Shown here: positions 14,905 to 23,842 of the stretch, one piece after another
How positions within the stretch are numbered: position 1 is the first letter of the stretch
How the letters are laid out: every line of letters begins with the position of its first letter
Assembly (NCBI RefSeq): GCF_007830115.1
Contig: NZ_VLKP01000012.1
Coordinates: 1 to 64,000, forward strand
DNA: 64,000 nucleotides
Direction: 5' to 3'
DNA from: Aerolutibacter ruishenii
GTDB taxonomy: Bacteria > Pseudomonadota > Gammaproteobacteria > Xanthomonadales > Xanthomonadaceae
The notes under the pieces: generated by a model
Seen by the model: only the letters and a program-made list of their open reading frames with translations
Told to the model about the DNA's origin: nothing
The model's database searches: none
Position numbers and translations under genes: made by a program

Positions 14905-15663
14905 ATGAACGCAGAGCAAAAAGAACTCTTGGTCAAAGTGCCCGCGGTCACGCTGGGATTCTGGATCATAAAAATCCTGGCCACGACACTTGGCGAAACA
15001 GGCGGCGACGCTGTGTCGATGTCCATGAATCTGGGCTATCTCGTCAGCACCGGCATCTTCATGGTGATCTTCCTGGGTGCCGTTGCACTTCAAATCAAAG
15101 CGACCAGATTCCATCCATTCTTGTATTGGGCAACCATCGTTGCGTCCACTACGGTCGGCACCACGCTTGCGGACTACGCAACCCGATCCGTTGGTATCGG
15201 CTACACGGGGGGCACGGCGCTTCTTCTTGGCCTGCTGGCGGCTTCCTTGTTCATTTGGCACAAGGATCTTGGCCGGGTGGACATCAACTCGGTCAGCACG
15301 CCCAAGGCGGAGTTCTACTACTGGCTGACCATCATGTTTTCCCAGACGCTCGGCACCGCATTGGGTGACTGGACCGCGGATACCGCCGGGCTTGGCTACC
15401 TTGGTGCGGCTGCTATTTTCGCGGGCCTGCTGGCGCTGGTGGTCGCGCTTTACTATTTCACCGAGATTTCAAGGACGGCCCTGTTCTGGACGGCATTCGT
15501 CCTGACGCGGCCGCTGGGCGCCGTCGTTGGGGATTTCCTGGACAAGCCTACCGATCACGGCGGCCTGGGGTTCAGTCGCTACACGGCAACGGGTGTGCTC
15601 CTTGCCGCCATCGTTGTTCTGATCCTGGTGCTGCCGCAACGAGCAGCAAGCAAGCATCATTGA
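14905..15663 (+). CDS. COG4705-type polytopic membrane protein with four internal repeats
   Basis: The 252-residue protein has about eight membrane spans arranged as four two-helix repeats, each around a G-x-x-x-x-D/E signature: TTLGETGGD, TTVGTTLADY, TLGTALGDW and LGAVVGDF. Repeats 2-4 are each followed by a GxGY/GLGF stretch. This is the pattern of the COG4705 family of membrane-anchored proteins, possibly transporters of unknown substrate. The ATG follows GAGGGGTTTGCGCG. It begins the more core-like sequence right of the island; the next gene starts 44 bases later on the same strand. Confidence 0.75.
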   Translation: MNAEQKELLVKVPAVTLGFWIIKILATTLGETGGDAVSMSMNLGYLVSTGIFMVIFLGAVALQIKATRFHPFLYWATIVASTTVGTTLADYATRSVGIGYTGGTALLLGLLAASLFIWHKDLGRVDINSVSTPKAEFYYWLTIMFSQTLGTALGDWTADTAGLGYLGAAAIFAGLLALVVALYYFTEISRTALFWTAFVLTRPLGAVVGDFLDKPTDHGGLGFSRYTATGVLLAAIVVLILVLPQRAASKHH

Positions 15664-15706
15664 GTTGGAGCGAGCCCGCGATGGTCGACACGATTTGGAG
15701 AGCGTC

Positions 15707-16012
15707 ATGAGCGAGATCGTTGTGATGATCAGTTACACCGCGCTACCCGGCCAATCGGAGGCCGCCCGACAAGCTATCTCCGCGCTGGTTGCCACGGTGC
15801 TTTCAGCCGAGCCGGAGTGCGCAGGCATCACCATGCTCCAGGGTTCCAGCGACGAAACGCGCTTTACGCTGATCGAGCGGTGGCCAAGCCGGGATATCTT
15901 CCTTGGCCCGCATATGCAGCAGCCGCACATCCAGTCTTTCATCCAGCAGGCCGGCGCGTTCCTGGCGGGGCCTCCTGACATTTCGTTCTGGCATGCAGCA
16001 AGCGCCGCGTAG
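15707..16012 (+). CDS. Antibiotic biosynthesis monooxygenase (ABM)-like domain protein
   Basis: The 101-residue protein fits the dimeric alpha/beta-barrel ABM fold: VVMISYTALPGQSEAARQAI, then ECAGITMLQGSSDETRFTLIERWPS, then PHIQSFIQQAG. Members act in heme or quinone oxidation, or have no known role. The ATG at 15707 is preferred to one 42 bases upstream because MSEIVVMISY matches the usual first strand. It lies between two membrane proteins in a loose same-strand group. Confidence 0.7.
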   Translation: MSEIVVMISYTALPGQSEAARQAISALVATVLSAEPECAGITMLQGSSDETRFTLIERWPSRDIFLGPHMQQPHIQSFIQQAGAFLAGPPDISFWHAASAA

Positions 16013-16030
16013 GTTCCGGAGGAGAAAAGC

Positions 16031-16486
16031 ATGTTCGTACCAATGTGGCTGATCGCACTGGCCGCTATCGTCTTTGCTGCCTTTGCCGTGTGGACATACC
16101 TGCTGGCCACGGGTCGCAATCCACTCCCATTCCCGGATCGTGGGTCGCGCATCTTCTCCACGCCGAACCCTGAAGCCAAGGAGGTGATGGTGGCCCTGCT
16201 GGCCCGTCATGGCCTGAGGGAGCGGTTCCAGGCCAACAGCAGCGGGATTCTGCGCTCGATCATGTGGGACGGGACGATCATCAACCAGTCCCCGCCGGAC
16301 GTGAATGAGAAGCTGGGCCACGCCACCGCCAGCATTGGTCTGGTGGCAGACGACCCGGTGGCCAGCGCGAATGATGCGGCCGAGTTCCTGCGCTCGCGCG
16401 GCTTTGAGGCACGGGTGGTGCTGGATGCCGAACCGGCGTTGCCCATTGCATTCGTGGTACCCATGCCACGTCGGGCACCGTGCTGA
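16031..16486 (+). CDS. Hypothetical protein with N-terminal membrane anchor
   Basis: Residues 5-27 (MWLIALAAIVFAAFAVWTYLL) form a signal anchor. The 120-residue remainder looks periplasmic or cytoplasmic alpha/beta (MVALLARHGLRERFQANS, DAAEFLRSRGFEARVVLDAE). No family recognised. It follows the ABM gene by 18 bases with GGAGGAGA as a ribosome site, so the two are probably cotranscribed. Confidence 0.65.
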   Translation: MFVPMWLIALAAIVFAAFAVWTYLLATGRNPLPFPDRGSRIFSTPNPEAKEVMVALLARHGLRERFQANSSGILRSIMWDGTIINQSPPDVNEKLGHATASIGLVADDPVASANDAAEFLRSRGFEARVVLDAEPALPIAFVVPMPRRAPC

Positions 16487-16609
16487 ATTTCCGCAAGCAT
16501 GTGATTCATATGGTGCGGACGCAGGCGGTTGGGGCTGGTCGCGGGTAAGGGTGCGGTACCGGAACCGGCGCTGATGCCGGGTGCAACAGGAAGCATTGGG
16601 AGGACAGAC

Positions 16610-17092
16610 ATGAAAGCGCTGGCGCTGTTGTTCGCGGTAATCCCCATGGCCGCTTACGGTCACGAACCAAAACCGCAGGGAGATGCGCTCCCGAATCCCC
16701 AAAGTGACTACGTGGTTCGACTCGAGCAGATGACGGCCATCGAGGCCGGAAAGGGTGAAAAGATCCACCTCCTTCGAGGCAGCGAACACGGCTTCAAGGG
16801 CCTGTCCTTCATCCTCACGGAGACGGCGCCCGGTGGCGGGCCTCCGCTGCATACCCACGAGAGCGAGGAAGCGCACGTCCTGACATCTGGAACCATGTCC
16901 TACGTCATAGGCGGCCAGACGTTTGTTGTTTCCGCGCCGTACATCCTTCGGGTGCCTGCCAACACGCCGCATACCTTCATCAATGCAGGCAAGACGCCGT
17001 TGGCATTGACCGCGGTCTTTGACAGCGCCAACTACACATTCAAGCCGATTGCGGCGAATCCGCTACAGCAAAAGCCGGATGCGTCACCCTGA
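16610..17092 (+). CDS. Secreted cupin-fold protein
   Basis: A signal peptide (MKALALLFAVIPMAAYG) precedes a cupin. The metal-binding motifs are PPLHTHESEEAHVL near residue 85 and NTPHTFINAG near 125, keeping the expected histidines and glutamate. Such small cupins are metal-dependent enzymes or binding proteins; the substrate is unknown. The ATG at 16610 follows GGGAGGACAGAC. Confidence 0.75.
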   Translation: MKALALLFAVIPMAAYGHEPKPQGDALPNPQSDYVVRLEQMTAIEAGKGEKIHLLRGSEHGFKGLSFILTETAPGGGPPLHTHESEEAHVLTSGTMSYVIGGQTFVVSAPYILRVPANTPHTFINAGKTPLALTAVFDSANYTFKPIAANPLQQKPDASP

Positions 17093-17133
17093 GCGGATAT
17101 TGAACTTGCTATTGGGTTCGCAGTCGCAGGTAG

Positions 17134-17478
17134 TTATCCCTTGCGGACAATATCGACGGAGATTTCCACCGCAGGAACCGCTCCGCGGTTCTCCAGCCAG
17201 TGCGTCGTGTCCCTGTCCTCAGGCCAGCCGACGCCAGGGCCGTAGTCGGTGACGACGCCATTGCGGTGGTCGGTGATGGTCCCTTGCAGTATGTAGACCA
17301 GGCCCGGCCTGTCGACATGGTCGTGAAGCGGACCGAATACACCGCCGGACTCGATGGTGACTAGGCGCATGCGGAACTGGCGCCCGGTCATGCCCTCGAT
17401 CTCGGGGCCGAGGTCCATGGTCGAAAGCAGCTGGACCGTCACGCCTTTCGTTTCGGGCGAAGCCTGTTCTTTGCTCAC
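17134..17478 (-). CDS. Cupin-fold protein, cytoplasmic
   Basis: The 114-residue protein has a cupin core: GGVFGPLHDHVDRPGLVYIL with the metal-binding HDH, and DRDTTHWLEN with the second-motif histidine. A GTG start at 17476-17478 is selected because CGGAGG precedes it by four bases; upstream codons have no such site. No signal peptide is visible, unlike the neighbouring cupin on the other strand. Function not assignable beyond metal-dependent small-molecule chemistry. Confidence 0.75.
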   Translation of the reverse strand: MSKEQASPETKGVTVQLLSTMDLGPEIEGMTGRQFRMRLVTIESGGVFGPLHDHVDRPGLVYILQGTITDHRNGVVTDYGPGVGWPEDRDTTHWLENRGAVPAVEISVDIVRKG

Positions 17479-17556
17479 GGTGCCTCCGATACGGTTCCCG
17501 GGCAGGGCCACGTGCTGCAGTGACCCGGCGCCCACGTGCGGGGCGCCGGGCCTGGT

Positions 17557-18054
17557 TCAGAGGCAACTCACGTTCGGGTTGAAGTCGGCGAACAATCCCG
17601 ACGGGTTGTGCTTCCACACCCACGCATGCAGTGTCCACGCGTTGATGTTGGGGTTCAGGTGGAACGTCTGCCCGAACAGCTCCGGCGGCACGGGGTTCAG
17701 TTCGGTAAACACGATGTATTCCACCGCCACCAGCTGCATGCCGCCGCCAGGCTTGGGCGCATAGACCAGCACTTCGGGGCGCAGCGGGTCCACGGTGCCG
17801 TCGGCCAGTAGGGTCTCATTGGCGTAGTGGTAGCCCATGCCGCCAACGGCGGGGTCGGGGTTGGCAATGCATCCGGTGATGGGTGTGTCCCAGCCGGCGG
17901 CCGCGGCCGCTTCCAGCGGATGGAGCGGTGCGGTGGCCCGGCGCAGTTCATTGACCACTGAGTTCAAGCGGTCGCTTTCGCCGGCAATGGCGGCGCTGGC
18001 GCAGAATGCACCGGCAATGACCGTGGCTGCCAACAGCAGCGGTTGCGTTTTCAT
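17557..18054 (-). CDS. Secreted hypothetical protein, 165 aa
   Basis: A signal peptide is clear (LLLAATVIAGAFCASAAIAG, cleavage near residue 25). The mature part contains ATAPLHPLEAAAAAGWDTPI, PAVGGMGYHYANETLL and a C-terminal NAWTLHAWVWKHNPSGLF with cysteines near residue 60 and at the end. Similar secreted proteins occur in many bacteria without assigned role. Conserved His and Trp residues suggest ligand or metal binding. It is a single-gene unit with the next reverse-strand gene 119 bases upstream. Confidence 0.7.
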   Translation of the reverse strand: MKTQPLLLAATVIAGAFCASAAIAGESDRLNSVVNELRRATAPLHPLEAAAAAGWDTPITGCIANPDPAVGGMGYHYANETLLADGTVDPLRPEVLVYAPKPGGGMQLVAVEYIVFTELNPVPPELFGQTFHLNPNINAWTLHAWVWKHNPSGLFADFNPNVSCL

Positions 18055-18173
18055 CAGGAAGTCCTCGCGTGGGATAGGGGACCGGGCGTCGCCCGGCGGT
18101 AATGCCAACGGCCCCCAACCGCATCGGCGGACAACCACACGCCTGTTCATGCCCCGGCGGGCGACGAGCGGCA

Positions 18174-19097
18174 TCACGCCATCGTGCGTTCCACTGGCAT
18201 GCCTTGTGCGTGCCACGCCTCGAAACCGCCGGCCAGCGGCCGCACGCGCTTGAACCCGCGCTGCTGCAGCTCGCGTGCCAGCTTGGCTGCGGACGCCTCG
18301 TTGGGGCAGTCGCAGTACACGATCACTTCATGTTGCGGCTCCACGTCCAGTTCGCGCACGTGCGTGGCGCGCACGGCGCCGGGAATCCAGCCGGAGGCTT
18401 CGCGTTGTACGCTGGGGCGCACGTCCAGCACCAGCGGCGCAGTGCCTTCGTCGAACAGTTGCTGCAACTCCGGCACGGTGATGCGCGCCATGCGGATCAG
18501 GCGGATGAAGCGCTGGCGCTTCCACCACTTGTAGGCCACGAACAACGCGATGGCCGACAGCAGCGCCAGCACGCCCACGTGGCCGAGCGCTTCCAGTTGC
18601 GCCAGCACGTCGTTGACCGCGTCGTGGAACAGCGCGCCGGTGCCCACGGCCACCAGCGCCCACAACGCGGCGCCCAGGCCGTCGTAGAGCGCGAAGCGCA
18701 GCAGGCCGGTGCGCGTCTGCCCGGCCAGCGTGGTGGCCAGCGCGGCAAAGCCGGGGATGAACTTGGCCACCACCAGCGACGGCGCGCCCCAGCGTGCGTA
18801 GGTGTCGCGCGTGGTGGCCACGCACGAGTCGGGCGACAGCGACATCCGGCACATCAGCCGCACGAGGTGCGCGCCGAAGCGGCGGCCGCCGGCGTACCAC
18901 AGGCCATCGGCCAGCAGCGCGGCCAGTGCGGCCACCAGCACGATGGGCCACAGCGGCTGCTGCGCTTCCACGGCCATCGCGCTGGCCACGATGATGGGCG
19001 GGAACGCCGGCACCGGCAGGCCGCCCTGGTCCAGCAGGACGGCGACGAACACGACCCACAGGCCGTAGTTCTGGATCAGGTGCAGGAGGGCGTCCAT
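18174..19097 (-). CDS. DedA-family membrane protein fused to a rhodanese domain
   Basis: Residues 1-190 are a DedA/SNARE-associated membrane domain (DQGGLPVPAFPP, KFIPGFAALATTLAGQTR) with about five spans. DedA proteins take part in lipid or drug handling and membrane homeostasis. Residues 205-305 are a rhodanese domain with the active-site loop YCDCPNEASA, the catalytic Cys being in place of the usual CxxGxR loop. The fusion tethers a cysteine-based sulphur or redox site to the inner membrane. The fusion is known from Xanthomonadaceae relatives, but its reaction is not defined. Confidence 0.85.
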   Translation of the reverse strand: MDALLHLIQNYGLWVVFVAVLLDQGGLPVPAFPPIIVASAMAVEAQQPLWPIVLVAALAALLADGLWYAGGRRFGAHLVRLMCRMSLSPDSCVATTRDTYARWGAPSLVVAKFIPGFAALATTLAGQTRTGLLRFALYDGLGAALWALVAVGTGALFHDAVNDVLAQLEALGHVGVLALLSAIALFVAYKWWKRQRFIRLIRMARITVPELQQLFDEGTAPLVLDVRPSVQREASGWIPGAVRATHVRELDVEPQHEVIVYCDCPNEASAAKLARELQQRGFKRVRPLAGGFEAWHAQGMPVERTMA

Positions 19098-19191
19098 GGG
19101 CGGCGGGGCGGGGGCGAGGCGGCCAGTGTCGCCCAGTGCGCGCGACGATGGGATGCCGCGCGCGGATCGGTCCGGTGCGCGGGCGGAACGG

Positions 19192-19881
19192 TCAGGGCAG
19201 GCGCTGCATCACCGCGTCGGTCATGCGGTCGCAGCGGGCGCCCAGGAACGGGAACGCGCCGGTCACGGTGGCGGCCAGGGTGTCCTGCAGCGAGGCGCGC
19301 AACTGGCGGCGCGCGCGGTGCAGGCGGGTCTTCACCGTCTCAGGGCGCAGGCCGAGGCTGGCGGCGGTCTCTTCGACCGTGCATTCCTCGATCTCGCGCA
19401 TGACGTACACCAGCCGGAACGGTTCGGGCAGGGCGTCGATGGCGTGCTCCAGCAGGTGCCGCACCTGCGCCAGCGCGGCGGCGGTGGCGGGGTCGTCGCC
19501 GGGGCCGCGGCCGGGGAAGGGGATGACGCGGGCGTCGTCGCGGGATGTCATGTCCATCGTCTCGATGTCCACCGTGGGGCGCCGTTGGCGCAGGCGGCCA
19601 TGGGCTTCGTTGAGCACCACGCGGGTCAGCCACGTGGCCAGCGAGGCATCGCCGCGGAAGGTCGCGATCTTCTCGTAGGCGTGCACGTAGGCGGCCTGCA
19701 CCACGTCCTCGGCTTCGGCATCGTCGTGCACCACGCCGCGGGCCACGCGGAACAGGCGCTGGTTGCAGCGCCGCATGATGTGGCGGAAGGCGTCGCGGTC
19801 GCCGGCCTGCACGCAGCGGGCCAGGGCGATGTCGTCCATGGCGGCGTGGTCGCGGGCGAGCGGGGTATCGGGCGGGGGCAT
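19192..19881 (-). CDS. ECF-type RNA polymerase sigma factor
   Basis: Region 2 spans DAFRHIMRRCNQRLFRVARG and EAEDVVQAAYVHAYEK; region 4 is FRLVYVMREIEECTVEETAA with SLGLRPETVKTRLHRARRQL. The 229 residues include a Pro/Gly-rich linker (VIPFPGRGPGDDPA). The ATG at 19881 is preferred because AGGAG precedes it, while a farther upstream ATG has none. A tail FPFLGARCDRMTDAVM follows region 4. No anti-sigma factor is adjacent, so its control cannot be read from context. folE lies 51 bases upstream on the same strand. Confidence 0.9.
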   Translation of the reverse strand: MPPPDTPLARDHAAMDDIALARCVQAGDRDAFRHIMRRCNQRLFRVARGVVHDDAEAEDVVQAAYVHAYEKIATFRGDASLATWLTRVVLNEAHGRLRQRRPTVDIETMDMTSRDDARVIPFPGRGPGDDPATAAALAQVRHLLEHAIDALPEPFRLVYVMREIEECTVEETAASLGLRPETVKTRLHRARRQLRASLQDTLAATVTGAFPFLGARCDRMTDAVMQRLP

Positions 19882-19932
19882 GGCGTGGACTCCTGTGGGC
19901 ATTGGATGCACGGGTAGGGGCGCGGTTCTCGG

Positions 19933-20559
19933 TTACAACTCCAGCGCGGCCAGGATGTCGCGGCGGTACGGCTCGTGCTCGAACTGGCCTAGCAGGCGCC
20001 GGGTCACCATCGTCACCCCCTGCATGTCGACGCCGCGAGAGGCGATGCAGTCGTGGCTGGCCTTGATCACCACCGCCGCGCCGCGCGGTTGCAGCACGCG
20101 TTGCAGGGTGTCGGCGATCTCGCTGGTCAGCCGCTCCTGGATCTGCAGGCGGCGGGCGTAGGCGTCCACCAGCCGCGCCAGCTTGGAGATGCCGACCACG
20201 CGTTCGCCCGGCAGGTAGGCCACGTGGGCCACGCCGTGGATGGCGGCCATGTGGTGCTCGCACACCGAGCGCACCGGGATGTCGCGCAGCAGCACCAGGT
20301 CGTCGTAGCCGGCGGGTTCGAAGGTGCGGCCGAGAAGGGCCTCGGGGTCGAGGGCGTAGCCGCCGAACCACTCCTCGTAGGCGCGGACCACGCGGGCGGG
20401 GGTATCGAGCAGGCCTTCGCGCGCGGGGCGGTCGCCGGCCCAGCGGATCAGCGTGCGCACGGCGGCCTCGGCCTCCTGGCGGGTGGGGCGCGGGGCGTCG
20501 ATGGATGGGGTCGGCAACGTGGCGGCGGTTTCGACCGAGTGCAGGTGGGCGTCGAGCAT
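19933..20559 (-). CDS. folE: GTP cyclohydrolase I
   Basis: FolE converts GTP to dihydroneopterin triphosphate, the first step of folate and pterin synthesis. The 208-residue protein keeps the zinc site (VCEHHM and SHDC), the substrate loop GISKLARLVDAYARRLQIQE, LTSEIADTL, and the C-terminal VTMVTRRLLGQFE. The length is typical. The ATG at 20557-20559 gives the family N-terminus; upstream codons are antisense to the divergent reductase gene. The Rieske reductase starts divergently 154 bases away. The short intergenic region probably contains both promoters, though none is obvious. Confidence 0.95.
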   Translation of the reverse strand: MLDAHLHSVETAATLPTPSIDAPRPTRQEAEAAVRTLIRWAGDRPAREGLLDTPARVVRAYEEWFGGYALDPEALLGRTFEPAGYDDLVLLRDIPVRSVCEHHMAAIHGVAHVAYLPGERVVGISKLARLVDAYARRLQIQERLTSEIADTLQRVLQPRGAAVVIKASHDCIASRGVDMQGVTMVTRRLLGQFEHEPYRRDILAALEL

Positions 20560-20713
20560 GGCGGCATGACCTCTACGGCAAGGATATTCCGGTAGATGCA
20601 GCAGGGCGGTTGAGGTTCCCGCGGGCTGGCATGTCGCGCCGGGAACCTGGCCGCCGCTGGTGCATCCAATCCACAGCGGCCGTTGCGCTGGGCCGCGCCA
20701 CAGGAGTACCGCC

Positions 20714-22273
20714 ATGGCACAGACCGATTCCCCGCCCAGTGGCCCCGATTTCACGCTGGGGGTGCCGTTGGTCGACATCCCTGAGGCCGGCGTGCTGGCC
20801 GGGCATGTGGATGGCGAGCCGGTGCTGCTGGCGCGTCTGGACGACGGGCTGCACGCGGTCGGCGGTCGTTGCACCCATTACGGGGGGCCGTTGGCGGAGG
20901 GCCGCGTGAGCGACGGCGAAGTGCGCTGCCCGTGGCACCACGCGTGTTTCAGCCTGCGCACTGGTGCGGCGCTGCACGCACCGGCCTTCGCCGGCTTGCC
21001 CGTGTGGCGGGTGGAGGTGAAGGGCGAAATGGCGTACGTGCGCGGCGGGCCGGTGCAGGAGCCGCCCGTGGCTGCGCCGCTGCGCGCCGCGACGCGGGAC
21101 GATGCGCCACGCGCGCTGCCACGGCGCATTGCGATCATCGGCGGCGGTGCGGCGGGTTACGCGGCGGCGCTGCAGCTGCGCGCACGCGGCTTCGACGGTG
21201 ACGTCACCCTGTTCAGTGACGATGCCGTGGCCCCGTATGACCGGCCCAACCTGTCCAAGGACTACCTGGCCGGCACCGCGCCGGAGGAGTGGATTCCGCT
21301 GCAGGATACGGCGTTCTACGCCGACCACGGCATCGACCTGCGCGTGGGCTGCGCGGTGGGCGCCATCAACGTGATCAACCGCGAGGTGCTGACCGCCGAT
21401 GGCGCGCGCAGCGGCTACGACGCGCTGCTGCTGGCCACCGGTGCGGAGCCGCGCCGCTTGCCACTGCCGGGCTTCGATCGGCCCAACGTGTTCGTGCTGC
21501 GCTCGCTGGCCGATGCGCGCGCCATCATCGCCGCGAGTGACGGCGCGCGTTCGGTGACGCTGCTCGGCGCGGGCTTCATCGGCATGGAAGCCGCTGCCGC
21601 ATTGCGCGCACGCGGGCTGGCGGTGCACATGGTGGCACCCGAGGCGGTGCCGATGGCGCGTGCACTGGGCGATGAGGTGGGCAGCTTCGTGACCGGGCTG
21701 CACCGCGAGCAGGGCGTGGTGTTCCATTTGCAGGCCAATGCGGTGGGCTATGACGGCCACGCGTTGACGCTGGGCAATGGCGAGCAGGTGCCTGCCGATG
21801 TGCTGATCGTGGGTGCGGGCGTGGTACCGCGCGCACAATTGGCTGAAGCCGCAGGCATGGCCATACAGGGCGGCGTGCTGGTGGATGCGCGTCTGGAAAC
21901 ATCCATCGCCCACCATTACGCCGCCGGTGACGTGGCGCGTTATCCCTACCGCGGCGAGCTGATCCGCGTGGAACACTGGGTGCACGCGCAGCGGCAGGGC
22001 CAGGCGGTGGCCGCCAACCTGTTGGGCGAGTGCGCGCCCTTCAACGACGTACCATTTTTCTGGACCCACCATTACGGCGTGGAACTGCGTTACGTGGGCC
22101 ACGCGACCGAGTGGGACCAGGTGCAGGTGGACGGCACGCTGGCGGGCCGCGACTTCACGGCGCGCTACCTGCGCAACGGCGCGTTGGTCGCCGCCGCGTC
22201 GGTGGGGCGCGACCTGGAGAACCTTGCGCTGGAGGCCGAACTACGCGAGGCCATCACGCACGAGGCTGCGTGA
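20714..22273 (+). CDS. Rieske-FAD/NAD oxidoreductase (AIF/ferredoxin reductase type)
   Basis: Residues 15-115 are a Rieske [2Fe-2S] domain with C53-x-H55 and C72-x2-H75 (CTHYGGPL.. CPWHHACF). From residue 137 a pyridine nucleotide-disulphide oxidoreductase follows: RIAIIGGGAAGYAAA (FAD), LLGAGFIGMEAAAALRARG (NAD) and YAAGDVARYP. The C-terminal 80 residues are the reductase_C domain. This arrangement matches AIFM3-like proteins and ferredoxin reductases that pass electrons from NADH through FAD to an iron-sulphur centre. The 519-residue length is normal. The patatin gene follows by 25 bases. Confidence 0.9.
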   Translation: MAQTDSPPSGPDFTLGVPLVDIPEAGVLAGHVDGEPVLLARLDDGLHAVGGRCTHYGGPLAEGRVSDGEVRCPWHHACFSLRTGAALHAPAFAGLPVWRVEVKGEMAYVRGGPVQEPPVAAPLRAATRDDAPRALPRRIAIIGGGAAGYAAALQLRARGFDGDVTLFSDDAVAPYDRPNLSKDYLAGTAPEEWIPLQDTAFYADHGIDLRVGCAVGAINVINREVLTADGARSGYDALLLATGAEPRRLPLPGFDRPNVFVLRSLADARAIIAASDGARSVTLLGAGFIGMEAAAALRARGLAVHMVAPEAVPMARALGDEVGSFVTGLHREQGVVFHLQANAVGYDGHALTLGNGEQVPADVLIVGAGVVPRAQLAEAAGMAIQGGVLVDARLETSIAHHYAAGDVARYPYRGELIRVEHWVHAQRQGQAVAANLLGECAPFNDVPFFWTHHYGVELRYVGHATEWDQVQVDGTLAGRDFTARYLRNGALVAAASVGRDLENLALEAELREAITHEAA

Positions 22274-22298
22274 GGCGCGCGTGGGATGGGCGAATGAC

Positions 22299-23171
22299 AT
22301 GCACGCCGACCCGCCAGAAAGAACCGCGTTTGTGCTGACCGGTGGCGGCAGCCTCGGCGCAGTGCAGGTAGGCATGCTGAAGGCGTTGCATGCCGCGGGC
22401 ATCGCGCCCGACCTGGTGGTCGGCGCCTCGGTGGGCGCCATCAACGCCGCGTACTTTGCCGGTGCTCCTGATGCAGAGGGTCTCGCGCGACTGGAACGGC
22501 TGTGGTCGGGCGTGCGCCGCGAGCATGTTTTCCCGTTTACCTATCTGCGTACATTGGCGTGCCTGCTGGGGCGCCGCGATCACCTCGCCATGCCCGATGC
22601 GCTGCGGTCGCTGATCGAAGCCGAGCTGCCTTACCTGCAACTGGAGCAGGCGGTGTTGCCGTGCCACGTGGTCGCGACCGATGCGCTGGACGGCACCGAG
22701 GTCGTGCTGTCGACGGGCGATGCGGTGACCGCCCTGCTGGCCAGCGCGGCGGTGCCGGCCGTGTTTCCGCTGGTGACGGTCGACGGAAGGCCACTGATGG
22801 ATGGCGGCGTGGCCACCGGAACGCCAATCGCCGTTGCGGTAGGGCTGGGCGCCACCCGCGTGGTGGTGCTGCCCACCGGCACGTCATGCGCGCTGGCGGC
22901 GCCGCCGCGTGGCATGCTGGCGATGGCCCTGCACGCACTCAACCTGATGACCATGCGCCAGTTGTTGGCCGACATCGATCGCTTCGCCACGCGCTGCAGG
23001 CTGGTGGTGGCGCCGCCGCTGTGTCCCTTGGCCGTGCATGCGTATGATTTCAGCCAATGCCGCGACCTGGTCGCGCGCGCCGAAGCGGCCACGCGGCACT
23101 GGCTGCGCGATGGCCTGCCGGAGCAGGATCCGCATTGGGCATTGGCGCCGCATCGGCACGCCGCGAGGTGA
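22299..23171 (+). CDS. Patatin-like phospholipase
   Basis: The oxyanion loop GGGSLGAVQ, nucleophile S44 in VGASVGAIN and D168 in MDGGVATG form the patatin Ser-Asp dyad. Such enzymes hydrolyse acyl chains of phospholipids. The 290-residue length is usual for the RssA-like subgroup. There is no signal peptide, so it acts in the cytoplasm or at the inner membrane. It is tightly linked to the reductase upstream and the DUF1810 gene three bases downstream. Confidence 0.9.
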   Translation: MHADPPERTAFVLTGGGSLGAVQVGMLKALHAAGIAPDLVVGASVGAINAAYFAGAPDAEGLARLERLWSGVRREHVFPFTYLRTLACLLGRRDHLAMPDALRSLIEAELPYLQLEQAVLPCHVVATDALDGTEVVLSTGDAVTALLASAAVPAVFPLVTVDGRPLMDGGVATGTPIAVAVGLGATRVVVLPTGTSCALAAPPRGMLAMALHALNLMTMRQLLADIDRFATRCRLVVAPPLCPLAVHAYDFSQCRDLVARAEAATRHWLRDGLPEQDPHWALAPHRHAAR

Positions 23172-23174
23172 CCC

Positions 23175-23639
23175 ATGGAGCCGGCATCCACGCTGGAGCG
23201 TTTCGTCGATGCGCAGCGGGACACGTACGACGATGCATTGGAAGAACTGCGCGACGGCCACAAGCGCACGCACTGGATGTGGTTCGTGCTGCCGCAGCTG
23301 CGCGGGTTGGGTCGCAGCGCCATGGCCGAGCGTTATGGCCTGGCCGACGCGGACGAGGCGATCGCGTACGTGAACCATCCGGTGCTGGGGCCGCGTCTGG
23401 TGGAATGTGTGCGCGCACTGCTTGCGCATCGCACGCTCATGGCGGAGGAGATCCTGGGCGGTGTCGACGCCATGAAACTACGCTCGTGCCTGACCCTGTT
23501 CATGCACGTCGCGCCGCAAATGCCGGAGTTCGAGCAGGCGTTGCGCCGGTTCCATGGCGGCCAGCCCGATGGCCGCACGTTGCAGTTGCTCCGGCAAGGT
23601 GAATGTTGGGCTGAATCCGGCGATCACATCGTCATGTGA
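23175..23639 (+). CDS. DUF1810 family protein
   Basis: RFVDAQRDTYDDALEELRDG followed by HWMWFVLPQLRGLGRSAMA is the DUF1810 signature, here at residues 9-55 of 154. Function unknown; members are small soluble helical proteins, widespread in proteobacteria. It starts three bases after the patatin stop, suggesting cotranscription with it. Confidence 0.9.
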   Translation: MEPASTLERFVDAQRDTYDDALEELRDGHKRTHWMWFVLPQLRGLGRSAMAERYGLADADEAIAYVNHPVLGPRLVECVRALLAHRTLMAEEILGGVDAMKLRSCLTLFMHVAPQMPEFEQALRRFHGGQPDGRTLQLLRQGECWAESGDHIVM

Positions 23640-23842
23640 AGCGCGCATCGTCTTGGAGGCGTCTTCATCAAGATGAATCGAGACAATCGTTAACGAACGG
23701 TCGCGAACAGTCCCGCGTTCATATCACCGGATGTTTTCGTCGCGCTTCGTAACCTGTTCCGCGTCGCAACGTTGCGGCTGCGCTGCACCCGCAGCGGACC
23801 TGTCCGGTGATGGACCATGACGTTTGTAAGGAGTAAGACTCG

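Noticed and set aside
20573-22102. 509-codon reverse frame across the Rieske reductase
   Set aside because: The + strand has Rieske and FAD motifs; the reverse frame has none.
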